Positions 24,449-32,993 of a stretch of 64,000 nt of DNA are shown in pieces. Position 1 is the first letter of the stretch, and each line of letters starts with the position of its first letter. The notes beneath the pieces were generated by a model. The model did not search any database, had not been told where the DNA came from, and saw only the letters and a list, made by a program, of their open reading frames with translations. Origin of the DNA: Nocardioides sp. URHA0032 (GTDB taxonomy: Bacteria; Actinomycetota; Actinomycetes; Propionibacteriales; Nocardioidaceae); contig NZ_KK211159.1 of NCBI RefSeq assembly GCF_000620645.1, positions 1 through 64,000 of the forward strand, in the 5' to 3' direction. Position numbers and translations under genes: made by a program.

Positions 24449-25720
24449 GTGACCACCACGCGGATCCCCGGTCTCGTCCTCACCGACCACACGGTCGAGG
24501 TGCCGCTCGACCACGCCCGGCCGGACGGGCCCACGATCGAGGTCTTCGCGCGCGAGGCGGTCGCCGCCGGCCGTGAGCACGACGACCTGCCCTGGCTGCT
24601 CTTCCTCCAGGGCGGACCGGGCGGGAAGTCGCCGCGCCCGGGCGGCGGCGCCGACGCCTGGGTCCGGTTCGCCACCCGCACGCACCGGGTGCTGCTGCTC
24701 GACCAGCGCGGGACCGGCCGGAGCACGCCGTTGACCCGCCTGTCGGTCGCGGGCAGGTCCGACGCCGAGATCGCGGCGTACCTCCGGCTGATGCGCGCGG
24801 ACAGCATCGTCGCCGACGCCGAGGTGCTGCGCGCCCGGGTCGCCGGCGGCCGGACCTGGGAGACCCTCGGCCAGAGCTACGGCGGCTTCGTCACGATGGC
24901 CTACCTCTCGCGCGCCCCCGAGGCGCTCGACGCCTGCTACGTCACCGGCGGGCTGCCCGGGCTGACCGCGACCGCCGACGAGGTCTACCGGCGCACCTAC
25001 CCGCGGGTGGCCCGCAAGAACGCGGAGTTCTACGCGCGCCACCCCGGTGACCGTGAGCTGGTGCGCCGGATCGCGAACCACCTGGACGCGCACGTCGTCG
25101 TGCTGCCCGACGGCGACCGGCTGACCACGCGCCGGTTCCGGCTGGTCGGCAGCGCGTTCGGGATGAGCGACGGCTACGAGCGGGTGCACTGGCTGCTGGA
25201 CGAGGCGTTCCACGGCCACCGGCTCTCCGACGTCTTCCTGTCCGGGGTGATGGCGCTGACGTCGTACGCCGAGGGGCCGCTGTTCGCGCTGCAGGAGTAC
25301 ACCTACGGCCGGCCCGGCGCCGGCCCGACCGCGTGGGCTGCCGAGCGCGAGATGGCGCGGCACCCGGAGTTCGCCGAGCACCAGGACCCGCTGCTGCTCA
25401 CCGGCGAGATGTTCTACCGCTGGATGTTCTCCGACATCCGGGCGCTCGAGCCGTTCGCGGGAGCGGCGGACCTGCTGGCGGCGTACGACGACTGGCCGCC
25501 GCTGTACGACCTCGACCGGCTCGCCGGCAACGAGGTGCCGGTGCTCGCGGCGGTCTACTTCGACGACATGTACGTCGACGCCGAGCTCCAGCTCGAGACC
25601 GCGCGAGGGGTCGGCAATGTCCGCACCTGGGTCACCGACGAGTTCGAGCACGACGGCCTGCGGGCGGACGCGCCGCGGGTGCTGGGACGGCTGATGGCGA
25701 TGCGCGCCGGTCAGGTGTAG
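24449..25720 (+). CDS. Alpha/beta hydrolase, proline iminopeptidase-like (S33)
   Basis: A 423-residue alpha/beta hydrolase of the S33 group. It shows the oxyanion-hole segment LLFLQGGPGGKSPRP, the strand-loop VLLLDQRGTGRSTPL and the nucleophile elbow GQSYGGFVTMAYL (Ser about residue 151), then a helical cap and ends with a region where ...DEFEHDGLR supplies the likely catalytic histidine. It should cleave N-terminal proline or related residues from peptides. I prefer GTG 24449, 13 bases after a GGAGGG sequence; ATG codons at 24404 and 24422 are in frame and possible. Its stop region overlaps the convergent gene by 10 bases. Confidence 0.85.
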   Translation: MTTTRIPGLVLTDHTVEVPLDHARPDGPTIEVFAREAVAAGREHDDLPWLLFLQGGPGGKSPRPGGGADAWVRFATRTHRVLLLDQRGTGRSTPLTRLSVAGRSDAEIAAYLRLMRADSIVADAEVLRARVAGGRTWETLGQSYGGFVTMAYLSRAPEALDACYVTGGLPGLTATADEVYRRTYPRVARKNAEFYARHPGDRELVRRIANHLDAHVVVLPDGDRLTTRRFRLVGSAFGMSDGYERVHWLLDEAFHGHRLSDVFLSGVMALTSYAEGPLFALQEYTYGRPGAGPTAWAAEREMARHPEFAEHQDPLLLTGEMFYRWMFSDIRALEPFAGAADLLAAYDDWPPLYDLDRLAGNEVPVLAAVYFDDMYVDAELQLETARGVGNVRTWVTDEFEHDGLRADAPRVLGRLMAMRAGQV

Positions 25721-26280
25721 CTGTTCGAGGGCCAGCCGTTGGCGTCGAGGTACCAGACCGCCGAGGTCAGCACGACGAGGATCAGCAGCGCGAACAGCAA
25801 CCCGCCGGCGACCGGCAGGAACCAGCCCGGCGCCCGCTTCGAGCGGACGGCCGTCACCTTCACCACGACCGCACCGAACACCGCGCAGCCGAGGACGCCG
25901 TGCACGACCGTGCGCAGCGGCACCTTCTCGCCGTCCGGCAGGTGACCGCTCTCCAGGCCGAGCGCCCAGATGCAGTGGTAGGCCACGAACACGCTCAGCA
26001 GCAGGGCGACCGCGCCGGTGGCGCGGTGCGCGGTGCCCAGCCAGGACGGCAGAGCGAGCCCGAGCTTCCCGTAGAGCCACAGGGCGCCGAGGAGCTGGAG
26101 CACCGCGAGCACGCCGATCACGCAGGTCACCGCGACCTTCATCGCGAGCACGGTGTCGAACCCGAGCGTCGTCGTACCGCTCAGGGTCGGGTCGTGGAGG
26201 GTGCCGAAGACGCCGACGAGCAACGCGACGACGGCGCCCGCCGCGAACGCCGTGAGGGGGACCGTCATGCCCCTGCCCAT
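25711..26280 (-). CDS. DUF6529-like four/five-helix membrane protein
   Basis: A 189-residue membrane protein with about five hydrophobic segments. Histidines in helices (TAHRATGAVALLLSVFVAYHCIW and VVHGVLG) resemble the haem-ligating pattern of cytochrome b561-like proteins, so a redox or haem role is possible but unproven. I recognise it as the DUF6529 type common in actinobacteria. Starts at ATG 26280 or ATG 26268 are both plausible; the second has a purine-rich GGCAGGGG just upstream. It follows the histidine phosphatase gene on the same strand with a 26-base gap. Confidence 0.7.
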   Translation of the reverse strand: MGRGMTVPLTAFAAGAVVALLVGVFGTLHDPTLSGTTTLGFDTVLAMKVAVTCVIGVLAVLQLLGALWLYGKLGLALPSWLGTAHRATGAVALLLSVFVAYHCIWALGLESGHLPDGEKVPLRTVVHGVLGCAVFGAVVVKVTAVRSKRAPGWFLPVAGGLLFALLILVVLTSAVWYLDANGWPSNSYT

Positions 26281-26306
26281 GGGCACAGCATGCTCCCGGC
26301 GGGTGC

Positions 26307-26960
26307 TCAGCGGTAGGTCAGGTGCTCGCCCTCGAGGTGCGGGTGCTCGTTGAACGTGAGGATCCGGGCGCCGGTCGAGCCGACCACGACGCGGGTGAAC
26401 GACGAGTTCACGATCGTGGTGTTGAAGCGGCTCCAGAGCCGGCCGAACGTCGCATCGTCGGCGCCGGGGTCGACCAGCGCGGCGCAGGCCGCGGCGATCG
26501 GGCCGCCGGACGTGACGACGACGGCCGTGCCGCCCGGCCCGGCCTGGGCGCAGACGTCGTCCAGCGACGCGGTCACGCGGGTGCGGAAGGCCGACCACGG
26601 CTCGTGGTACTCGCCGTCGTGCTCGCCGGCGGTCCAGCGCGCGGTCGCGAGCTCGAAGACCCGCTGGAACTCGCGGTTGTCGAGCTCGCCCGGCGGTACG
26701 TCGGGGTACGCCGCCACCACGCCGAGGTGGTCGAACTCGTCCCACCCGGGATCCACCACCGCGTCGGCCCAGCCGGCCGCCTCGGCCGTCTCGCGGTGCC
26801 GGCGCATCGAGCCGCGGACGACCGCGGTCGGCCGGTCGGCCTTCTCGCGCAGCCACTCGCCCAGCAGGCGGCCCTGCTGCCAGCCGGTCTCGGACAGCAC
26901 GTCGTAGTCGTCGGCCCCGAACGACGCCTGCCCGTGACGGACCAGGATCACCACACCCAT
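26307..26960 (-). CDS. Histidine phosphatase (phosphoglycerate mutase-like) family protein
   Basis: A 217-residue protein with the phosphohistidine motif LVRHGQAS (H9) at the N-terminus, arginines in RGSMRRHRETAE and the acidic DEFDHL typical of the family. The second motif, normally containing a catalytic histidine (HGG), reads VVVTSGGPIAAAC (residues 147-159), so a serine occupies that position. This variant occurs in a subgroup of the family, as far as I recall, and may alter or reduce phosphatase activity. The substrate is unknown. It is divergent from the gene at 27031. Confidence 0.85.
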   Translation of the reverse strand: MGVVILVRHGQASFGADDYDVLSETGWQQGRLLGEWLREKADRPTAVVRGSMRRHRETAEAAGWADAVVDPGWDEFDHLGVVAAYPDVPPGELDNREFQRVFELATARWTAGEHDGEYHEPWSAFRTRVTASLDDVCAQAGPGGTAVVVTSGGPIAAACAALVDPGADDATFGRLWSRFNTTIVNSSFTRVVVGSTGARILTFNEHPHLEGEHLTYR

Positions 26961-27030
26961 GCCCGGCAGGCTAGAGGAGGGCCCGTCCGTGCCATTCCCG
27001 GTCCCGGGTCGCGGGACCTACCGTCGGACC

Positions 27031-27624
27031 ATGTTCATCCAGGTGTTCCAGGGTGTCTGCACCCGGCACGACGAGCTGAAGGCGGTCCTCGACCGCTGGC
27101 CCGTCGAGCTCGGGCCGGGCGCCGACGGCTGGCTCGGTGGGACCTACGGGTTCACCGACGACGACTACTTCGTCGCCGTGGTGCGGTTCGAGGACCGCGC
27201 CGCCGCGGAGGCGAACTCCCGGCGCCCCGAGCAGGGTGCGTGGGCCGAGCGGCTGATGGCGGCCTTCGACGGGCCCGTGGAGTTCCACGACGCGGACGAC
27301 GTGACGCTGCTCTTCGACGGCGGCTCCGACGAGGCGGGCTTCGTGCAGGTGATCCAGGGCCGGGTCGACGACCCGGGGCGGCTGCGGCGGCTGATCGCCT
27401 CGGAGCCCTCGGAGCTGCGCCGGATGCGTCCCGACATCATCGGCGCGACGTTGGCGATGGAGCCGGACGGGTCCTTCACCGAGACCGTTGCGTTCACCGA
27501 CGAGGCGAGCGCCCGCCGCGCCGAGGGGCAGGAGCCGCCCGCCGACGTCCGTGCCGAGCTCGAGTACGCGATGGCCGGCGCGCGGTTCTACGACCTGCGC
27601 CATCCCTGGTTCGCCTCGCCGTAG
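27031..27624 (+). CDS. Two-repeat dimeric alpha-beta barrel-like hypothetical protein
   Basis: A 197-residue protein I assign only loosely. It has two related halves: residues 1-98 begin FIQVFQGVCTRHDELKAVLDRW and residues 107-197 begin FVQVIQGRVDDPGRLRRLI, each followed by a G-AT-y/l-a-GF or similar strand and an EA-A-x-R segment. This is the pattern of duplicated ferredoxin-like (ABM or EthD-type) domains. No catalytic residues can be named. The stop codon's last base begins a very strong terminator hairpin shared with the convergent fadB gene. Confidence 0.65.
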   Translation: MFIQVFQGVCTRHDELKAVLDRWPVELGPGADGWLGGTYGFTDDDYFVAVVRFEDRAAAEANSRRPEQGAWAERLMAAFDGPVEFHDADDVTLLFDGGSDEAGFVQVIQGRVDDPGRLRRLIASEPSELRRMRPDIIGATLAMEPDGSFTETVAFTDEASARRAEGQEPPADVRAELEYAMAGARFYDLRHPWFASP

Positions 27625-27673
27625 GGACGTCGTCCGAGGTGGTCGCGGGAGCGACCGACTCGGACGACGTCCC
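27624..27673. terminator. Bidirectional terminator between convergent genes
   Basis: Outer arms GGGACGTCGTCCGAG (27624-27638) and CTCGGACGACGTCCC (27659-27673) are perfectly complementary over 15 bp; an inner GGTCGC/GCGACC pair (27641-27646, 27651-27656) closes on a GGGA tetraloop. It fills the gap between the convergent stop at 27624 and the fadB stop at 27682. Confidence 0.88.
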
Positions 27674-27681
27674 GGCGCGGG

Positions 27682-29883
27682 TCAGGCCGGGAAGGAGCCG
27701 TGCGACGCGGCGAGGTCACGCAGCCACGCCGAGGCGCGGAACCGGTCGCCGTACCTCTCGGCGAGCTCGTCGGCGCGCTTCACGAACGCCCCGAGGCCGA
27801 TCTGGCCCTCGGTGTTCTCGTAGCCCGTCATGAACTGCGCGGCGCCGCCGGTCATCGCCGGGAAGCCGATGCCCATGATCGAGCCGATGTTCGCGGCGGC
27901 CGCGGACTCGATGACGCCCTCCTCGAAGCACTTCGCGGTCTCGATCGCCTCGACGAACAGCAGTCGGTCCTTGACGTCCTGGAACGGGACCGGCTGGTCG
28001 GCGACCGGGAACGCCTCGGCGAGTCCCGGCCAGATCCCGACGCGGGACCGGGACTCGTCGTACTCGTAGAAGCCGGCGCCCTTGAGCCGCGACGGGCGGC
28101 CGATCTCGAGCATCCTCTCGACGACCGCGGTGCCCGGGTGCGGGGCGTAGTCGATCCCGTCGCGCGCGGCGGCGTCGGCGGTCGCCTTGCCGATCTTGGC
28201 CATCAGCTCCATGTTGAGCTCGTCGCTGAGCTGCAGCGGGCCGACCGGGTAGCCGTCCTGGGTCGCGGCCCGCTCGATGCTGACGGGGTGCACGCCCTCG
28301 GCGAGCATCGCGAGGCCCTCGTTGACCATGGTGCCGATCACCCGCGAGGTGTAGAAGCCGCGGCTGTCGTTGACGACGATCGGCGTCTTCCGGATCTGCT
28401 GCACCACGTCGTACGCCTTGGCCAGCGCGACGTCCGAGGTCTCCTTGCCCCTGATGATCTCGACCAGCGGCATCTTGTCGACGGGCGAGAAGAAGTGCAG
28501 GCCGATGAAGTCGGCGGGCCGGTCCACGCCGGTCGCGAGCTCGGTGATCGGCAGCGTCGAGGTGTTGGAGCAGAGCAGCGCGTCGGGGTCGACGTACGAC
28601 GCGACCTCCGCGAACACCTGCTGCTTCAGCGCCGGGTCCTCGAAGACGGCCTCGATGACGAGGTCGCACCCCGCGAGGTCGGCCGGGTCCGCGGTCGGGG
28701 TGATCCTCCCCAGCAGCTCCTCCGACTTCTCCTCGGTGAGCTTCCCGCGCGAGATCGCCTTGGCGTTGAGCTTCTCGGAGTACGCCTTGCCCTTGTCCGC
28801 GCCCTCCTGCGAGACGTCCTTGAGCACCACCTGCATGCCCGCACGGGCGCACGAGTAGGCGATGCCGGCGCCCATCATGCCGGCGCCGAGGACACCCACC
28901 TTCTTCGCCGTGTAGGGCTCGATGCCCTGCGGTCGCAGCTTGCCGGCGTTGATCGCCTGCAGGTCGAAGAAGAACGCCTGGATCATGTTCTTCGAGCCCT
29001 GGTTGACGATCAGGTTCGTCAGGTAGCGCGACTCGATCCGCGACGCCGTGTCGAAGTCGGTCAGCGCGCCCTCGACCGCGGCGGACAGGATCGCGCGCGG
29101 CGCCGGGTAGACCGCGCCCTTGGTCTGCTTGCGCAGCAGCGCGGGGAACGCCGGCAGGAAGCCCGCCAGCGCGGGCGACGTCGGCGATCCGCCGGGCATC
29201 TTGTAGCCGGGCTTGTCCCACGGGTTCTGGTGCTCGTCCGGGTTGGCCCTGATCCACGCCTTGGCGGCCGGGACCAGCTCCTCGCGGGTGGCGACCAGCT
29301 CGTCGACCAGGCCCTTCTCCTTCGCGGCGCTCGGCTTGAACTGGGTGCCGGGGAGCAGCACGTCCATCAGGCCGGACTGCAGGCCGAGGAGGCGGACGAC
29401 GCGGGTCACGCCGCCCCCGCCCGGGAGCAGGCCGAGCGTCGACTCGGGCAGTCCGAGCTTGACGCTGTCGTCGTCGACCACGATGCGGTGGTTGCACGCC
29501 AGGCAGATCTCGAAGCCACCCCCGAGGGCGGCACCGTTGATCGCGGCGACCACCGGCCTCGGGTACAGCTCGAGCTTGCGCAGGCCGGCCTTCACCGCCT
29601 CGCCCATCGCGAACACCGGGGCGGCGTCCGCCTTGGTCGCCTGGACCATGTTCTTGAGGTTGCCGCCCGCGAAGAACGTCTTCTTGGCGCTCGCGATCAC
29701 GACGCCCGTCACGCTGTCGACCTCGTCGTACAGCCGCTGCACGGCGGCCGACATCGACTCCTGGTAGACCTCGTTCATGGTGTTCGCGCTCGCGGTCGGG
29801 TCGTCGAGCGTGAGGGTGACGATGCCGTCGGCGTCGCGGTCGTAGCGGACGGCGGTCTGCTGGTCAGTGCTGCTGGTGCTCAT
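27682..29883 (-). CDS. fadB: Fatty acid oxidation multifunctional enzyme (enoyl-CoA hydratase / 3-hydroxyacyl-CoA dehydrogenase)
   Basis: A 733-residue fused beta-oxidation enzyme. Residues 1-190 are the enoyl-CoA hydratase with AAINGAALGGGFEICLAC and the catalytic glutamate in KLGLPESTLGLLPGGGG. From about 330 the NAD-binding 3-hydroxyacyl-CoA dehydrogenase starts with VGVLGAGMMGAGIAYS, has SNTSTLPITELA and the catalytic LHFFSPVDKMPLVEI; two helical C-terminal domains follow with VNDSRGFYTSRV. It hydrates enoyl-CoA and oxidises the product, feeding the thiolase encoded just upstream. The pair corresponds to fadA-fadB (Rv0859-Rv0860) of mycobacteria. A 161-bp gap with a palindromic repeat lies between the two genes. 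Confidence 0.95.
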   Translation of the reverse strand: MSTSSTDQQTAVRYDRDADGIVTLTLDDPTASANTMNEVYQESMSAAVQRLYDEVDSVTGVVIASAKKTFFAGGNLKNMVQATKADAAPVFAMGEAVKAGLRKLELYPRPVVAAINGAALGGGFEICLACNHRIVVDDDSVKLGLPESTLGLLPGGGGVTRVVRLLGLQSGLMDVLLPGTQFKPSAAKEKGLVDELVATREELVPAAKAWIRANPDEHQNPWDKPGYKMPGGSPTSPALAGFLPAFPALLRKQTKGAVYPAPRAILSAAVEGALTDFDTASRIESRYLTNLIVNQGSKNMIQAFFFDLQAINAGKLRPQGIEPYTAKKVGVLGAGMMGAGIAYSCARAGMQVVLKDVSQEGADKGKAYSEKLNAKAISRGKLTEEKSEELLGRITPTADPADLAGCDLVIEAVFEDPALKQQVFAEVASYVDPDALLCSNTSTLPITELATGVDRPADFIGLHFFSPVDKMPLVEIIRGKETSDVALAKAYDVVQQIRKTPIVVNDSRGFYTSRVIGTMVNEGLAMLAEGVHPVSIERAATQDGYPVGPLQLSDELNMELMAKIGKATADAAARDGIDYAPHPGTAVVERMLEIGRPSRLKGAGFYEYDESRSRVGIWPGLAEAFPVADQPVPFQDVKDRLLFVEAIETAKCFEEGVIESAAAANIGSIMGIGFPAMTGGAAQFMTGYENTEGQIGLGAFVKRADELAERYGDRFRASAWLRDLAASHGSFPA

Positions 29884-29929
29884 CGGGATTCCTGTTCTGG
29901 GTGCCAGGTGAGGTGATGGTGCTCAGGGA

Positions 29930-30010
29930 GAGCGACTGGGTCTCGATACGCCCTGGTCCGCGACCTCGTTCCTCGGTCGCGGGGGCTACTCGACCACCGA
30001 CGGGTCGCTC
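29930..30010. repeat. Palindromic dispersed repeat between fadA and fadB
   Basis: Contains GGTCTCGATACGCCC and GGGCTACTCGACCACCG, sequences I recall as a frequent intergenic repeat in Nocardioides and related actinobacteria. A perfect 8-bp hairpin (CCGCGACC 29958-29965, GGTCGCGG 29975-29982) forms its centre and outer arms GAGCGAC/GTCGCTC (29930-29936, 30004-30010) bracket it. Dispersed status needs the whole genome to prove. Confidence 0.6.
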
Positions 30011-30025
30011 CGGCTCGTCAACGGC

Positions 30026-30051
30026 GGTCTGGCGGCTCCGCCGCTCAGACC
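30026..30051 (-). terminator. Hairpin at the end of fadA
   Basis: GGTCTG+GCGGC (30026-30036) pairs with GCCGC-T-CAGACC (30040-30051), an 11-bp stem with one bulged base and a 3-base loop. It contains the fadA stop codon (30047-30045), so it probably attenuates read-through into fadB or protects the fadA mRNA end. Confidence 0.55.
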
Positions 30052-31256
30052 ACCTCGACGATCGTGGCGATCCCCATGCCGCCGCCGACGCAGAGCGTGG
30101 CGAGGCCGCGGCGCAGGTCCCGGCGCTGGAGCTCGTCGATGAGGGTGCCGAGGATCATCGCGCCGGTGGCACCGAGCGGGTGGCCCATCGCGATCGCGCC
30201 GCCGTTGACGTTGGTGATCTCGTGGCTGATGCCGAGGTCCCGCATGAACCGCATGGCGACGGCGGCGAACGCCTCGTTGATCTCGAAGAGGTCGATGTCC
30301 TCGACCTCGAGACCGGCCCTGGCGAGCGCCTTGCGTGCGGCCGGTGCGGGCCCGGTCAGCATGATCGTCGGGTCCGCGCCCGACACGGCGGTCGCCAGCA
30401 CGCGGGCCCGCGGGGTCAGGCCCAGTGCGGAGCCGACCTCCTCGGTGCCGATCGCCATCAGGGCCGCGCCGTCGACGATGCCCGAGGAGTTGCCGGCGTG
30501 GTGGACGTGGTCGATCCGCTCGACCCAGTGGTACTTCTCGAGCGCTACGTCGTCGAAGCCCGCCTGTGCGCCGATGTCGGCGAAGCTGGGCTTCAGCCCG
30601 GCCAGGCCCTCTGGGCTCGTGTCCGGACGGATCGTCTCGTCGTGGTCGAGCACCGTGAGGCCGTTGAGGTCCTTCACCGGGACGACGGCGTTCGCGAAGT
30701 AGCCGTTGGCCCAGGCCTTGGCCGCGCGGTGGTGGGACTCGGCGGCGTATGCGTCGACGTCCTCCCGGCTCCAGCCCTCGATCGTCGCGATCAGGTCGGC
30801 GCCGATGCCCTGCGGCACGAAGCCGGTCGTGAGCGCGGTGGCGGGGTCGGACGCCCACGCGCCGCCGTCGGAGCCCATCGGCACCCGGCTCATCGACTCC
30901 ACGCCGCCGGCGAGGATCAGGTCCTCGAAGCCGCCGCGGACGCGGGACGCGGCCTGGTTGACGGCCTCCAGGCCGGACGCGCAGAAGCGGTTCAGCTGCA
31001 CGCCCGCGACCGTCTCCGGGTACCCGGCCTTGAGCGCCGCGGTCTTGGCGATGTCGCCGCCCTGCTCGCCGATCGGCGACACGACGCCGAGGACGACGTC
31101 GTCGACGCGCTCCGGGTCGAGCGTGGGGTTGCGCACCTTGATCTCGTCGAGGAGCCCGACCATCAGGTCGACGGGCTTCACCTCGTGGAGGGAGCCGACC
31201 TTCTTGCCCTTGCCGCGCGGCGTGCGAATGTGGTCGTACACGAATGCCTCTGCCAT
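30045..31256 (-). CDS. fadA: Acetyl-CoA C-acyltransferase (3-ketoacyl-CoA thiolase)
   Basis: A 403-residue thiolase. The acylated nucleophile is in [16 protein letters not shown] (Cys about 92), the catalytic histidines are in the FEINEAFA and [18 protein letters not shown] segments, and the second cysteine is in TLCVGGGMG near the C-terminus. It cleaves 3-ketoacyl-CoA to acetyl-CoA and a shortened acyl-CoA, the last step of beta-oxidation. It starts at ATG 31256, divergent from a MerR-family gene; a palindrome in the shared promoter suggests MerR control of fadA-fadB. Confidence 0.95.
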   Translation of the reverse strand: MAEAFVYDHIRTPRGKGKKVGSLHEVKPVDLMVGLLDEIKVRNPTLDPERVDDVVLGVVSPIGEQGGDIAKTAALKAGYPETVAGVQLNRFCASGLEAVNQAASRVRGGFEDLILAGGVESMSRVPMGSDGGAWASDPATALTTGFVPQGIGADLIATIEGWSREDVDAYAAESHHRAAKAWANGYFANAVVPVKDLNGLTVLDHDETIRPDTSPEGLAGLKPSFADIGAQAGFDDVALEKYHWVERIDHVHHAGNSSGIVDGAALMAIGTEEVGSALGLTPRARVLATAVSGADPTIMLTGPAPAARKALARAGLEVEDIDLFEINEAFAAVAMRFMRDLGISHEITNVNGGAIAMGHPLGATGAMILGTLIDELQRRDLRRGLATLCVGGGMGIATIVEVV

Positions 31257-31265
31257 GCAGCGATT

Positions 31266-31284
31266 GTGACACTATTACTGTCAC
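31266..31284. promoter_or_regulatory. Palindrome in the fadA-merR divergent promoter
   Basis: Perfect arms GTGACA (31266-31271) and TGTCAC (31279-31284) with a 7-base AT-rich spacer CTATTAC, in the 71-bp region between divergent fadA (31256) and the MerR gene (31328). Size and placement fit a MerR-family operator controlling both directions. Confidence 0.65.
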
Positions 31285-31327
31285 CGTCAACAGGATGGAT
31301 CGTGTGGTGCGGGTCACGAGGAGTGGG

Positions 31328-32032
31328 ATGGACGAGCTGCTGACGCTCGAGGAGCTGACGACGCGGGTCGGCATGAGCGTGCGGAACATCCGCTTCTACA
31401 CGACCAAGGGCCTGGTCCCGCCGCCGATCCGGCGCGGCCGCTCCGGGTACTACAGCAGCGACCACGTGGCCCGGCTCGAGCTGGTCCAGGAGCTCCAGGC
31501 ACACGGCTTCACCCTCTCGGCGATCGAGAAGTACGTCGCACGGATCCCGGCCGACGCCTCTCCCGAGGACATCGCACTGCACCGGACGATGCTCGCGCCC
31601 TGGCAGGCGGACCTGCCGGTCGAGATGTCGAGGACCGAGCTCGAGAAGCGCACCGGCCGCACGCTCAGCGACGACGACCTGACCACGCTGGCCGCCCTGG
31701 GCATCGTGTTCCGCACCAAGCGCGGCCGCTACGAGGTCGCGGTCTCCCAGCTCTCGGTCGGCCTCGGCCTGCTCGAGCTCGGCTTCCCGACCGAGGCTGC
31801 ACTCGCCGCCGCCGACGTGTACGCCGAGCACGGCCGGCAGATCGCCAAGGAGCTGAACGAGCTGTTCCGCACCATGGTCTGGCCGGTCTACCGGGAGTCC
31901 GGCGCCCCGCCCGACCGGCTGCGCGAGGTCGTCGAGCGGCTCAAGCCGCTGTCGGTGGCGAGCCTGGTGTCGGCGTACGAGGCCGCGATGGACGAGACCC
32001 GCCGCGAGAACATCGCCAAGCGGGCCCGCTGA
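31328..32032 (+). CDS. MerR-family transcriptional regulator
   Basis: A 234-residue regulator. The N-terminal winged helix begins LLTLEELTTRVGMSVRNIRF with YTTKGLVPPP and ends near residue 70 (HGFTLSAIEKYV); the C-terminal 150 residues form a helical effector domain without the cysteine clusters of metal sensors, pointing to an organic ligand. ATG 31328 has GAGGAG 5-6 bases upstream. Adjacent and divergent to fadA-fadB, it is likely the regulator of that beta-oxidation pair, with an acyl-CoA or fatty acid as ligand; ligand and direction of control are inference. Confidence 0.88.
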   Translation: MDELLTLEELTTRVGMSVRNIRFYTTKGLVPPPIRRGRSGYYSSDHVARLELVQELQAHGFTLSAIEKYVARIPADASPEDIALHRTMLAPWQADLPVEMSRTELEKRTGRTLSDDDLTTLAALGIVFRTKRGRYEVAVSQLSVGLGLLELGFPTEAALAAADVYAEHGRQIAKELNELFRTMVWPVYRESGAPPDRLREVVERLKPLSVASLVSAYEAAMDETRRENIAKRAR

Positions 32033-32087
32033 GCGCGACCGGCTCCACGACCACTACCGGGGCCGCCGGGTGGGTACGGCAGGACCC

Positions 32088-32993
32088 GTGAGCACCGTCC
32101 TCGTCACCGGCGCGACCGGCTTCGTCGGCCGCCACCTGGTCCCCGCGCTCCTCGAGCGCGGCTTCGACGTCCGCGCGATGACCCGACGCCCGGAGGAGTA
32201 CGACGCCTCGGGGGAGCCGGTGGCCGGCGACGTCTCGGACGCGGGCAGCCTGGCCGCTCCGCTCGAGGGCGTGGACGTCGCGGTGTACCTCGTGCACTCG
32301 CTCGACGAGGACGACTTCGAGCAGCGGGACGCCGAGGCGGCGCGGGCGTTCGGGCTGGCCGCCGCGGCGAGCGGGGTGCGCCAGATCGTCTACCTCGGCG
32401 GCCTCGGCAAGGACGACGGCCGGCTCTCGCCGCACCTGCGCTCGCGGCGCGAGGTCGAGCGGCTGCTCGGTGGGTCGGGCGTCCCGGTCACGGTGCTGCG
32501 CGCGGCGATCGTCGTCGGCGCCGGTGGCATCTCCTGGGAGATGACCCGGCAGCTGGTGAAGAACCTGCCGGCGATGGTGGTGCCGAGGTGGGCGGAGACC
32601 CGCACCCAGCCGATCGCGCTCGCGGACGTGGTGCGCTACCTCGCCGGCGTCGTCGGCCGGGAGGAGGCGTACGGCCGGGCGTACGAGATCGGCGGCCCCG
32701 ACCAGCTCAGCTACGTCGACATGCTCCAGCAGGCGGCCGAGGTGATCAACGGGCGCCGGGTGCCGATCGTGACCGTGCCGGTGCTCACGCCCCGGCTCTC
32801 GTCGTACTGGATCTCGTTCGTCACCGACGTGGACGCGACGACGGGGCGGAACCTGATCGACTCGATGGGCACCGAGGTGATCGTCACCGACCACGCGATC
32901 CGCGACCTGGTGCCGGGCGAGCCCCTGACCTACGCCGAGGCGGTGCGGCTAGCGCTGGAAGAGAGCGGGCAGCAGGAAGAGCATGGTGAGTGA
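32088..32993 (+). CDS. NAD(P)-binding epimerase/NmrA-like protein
   Basis: A 301-residue Rossmann protein. The nucleotide-binding motif VLVTGATGFVGRHLVPALL opens the protein (GxxGxxG), followed by a DVSDAGSL segment and VYLVHSLDEDDFEQRD; the YLGGLG-K region replaces the classical YxxxK of SDRs, as in the atypical NmrA/YbjT-like group. Likely an NADP-dependent reductase or redox-sensing protein of unknown substrate. I choose GTG 32088 because AGGA lies 4 bases upstream. Its last 45 bases overlap the convergent CPBP protease gene, one of several tail-to-tail overlaps here. Confidence 0.83.
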   Translation: MSTVLVTGATGFVGRHLVPALLERGFDVRAMTRRPEEYDASGEPVAGDVSDAGSLAAPLEGVDVAVYLVHSLDEDDFEQRDAEAARAFGLAAAASGVRQIVYLGGLGKDDGRLSPHLRSRREVERLLGGSGVPVTVLRAAIVVGAGGISWEMTRQLVKNLPAMVVPRWAETRTQPIALADVVRYLAGVVGREEAYGRAYEIGGPDQLSYVDMLQQAAEVINGRRVPIVTVPVLTPRLSSYWISFVTDVDATTGRNLIDSMGTEVIVTDHAIRDLVPGEPLTYAEAVRLALEESGQQEEHGE

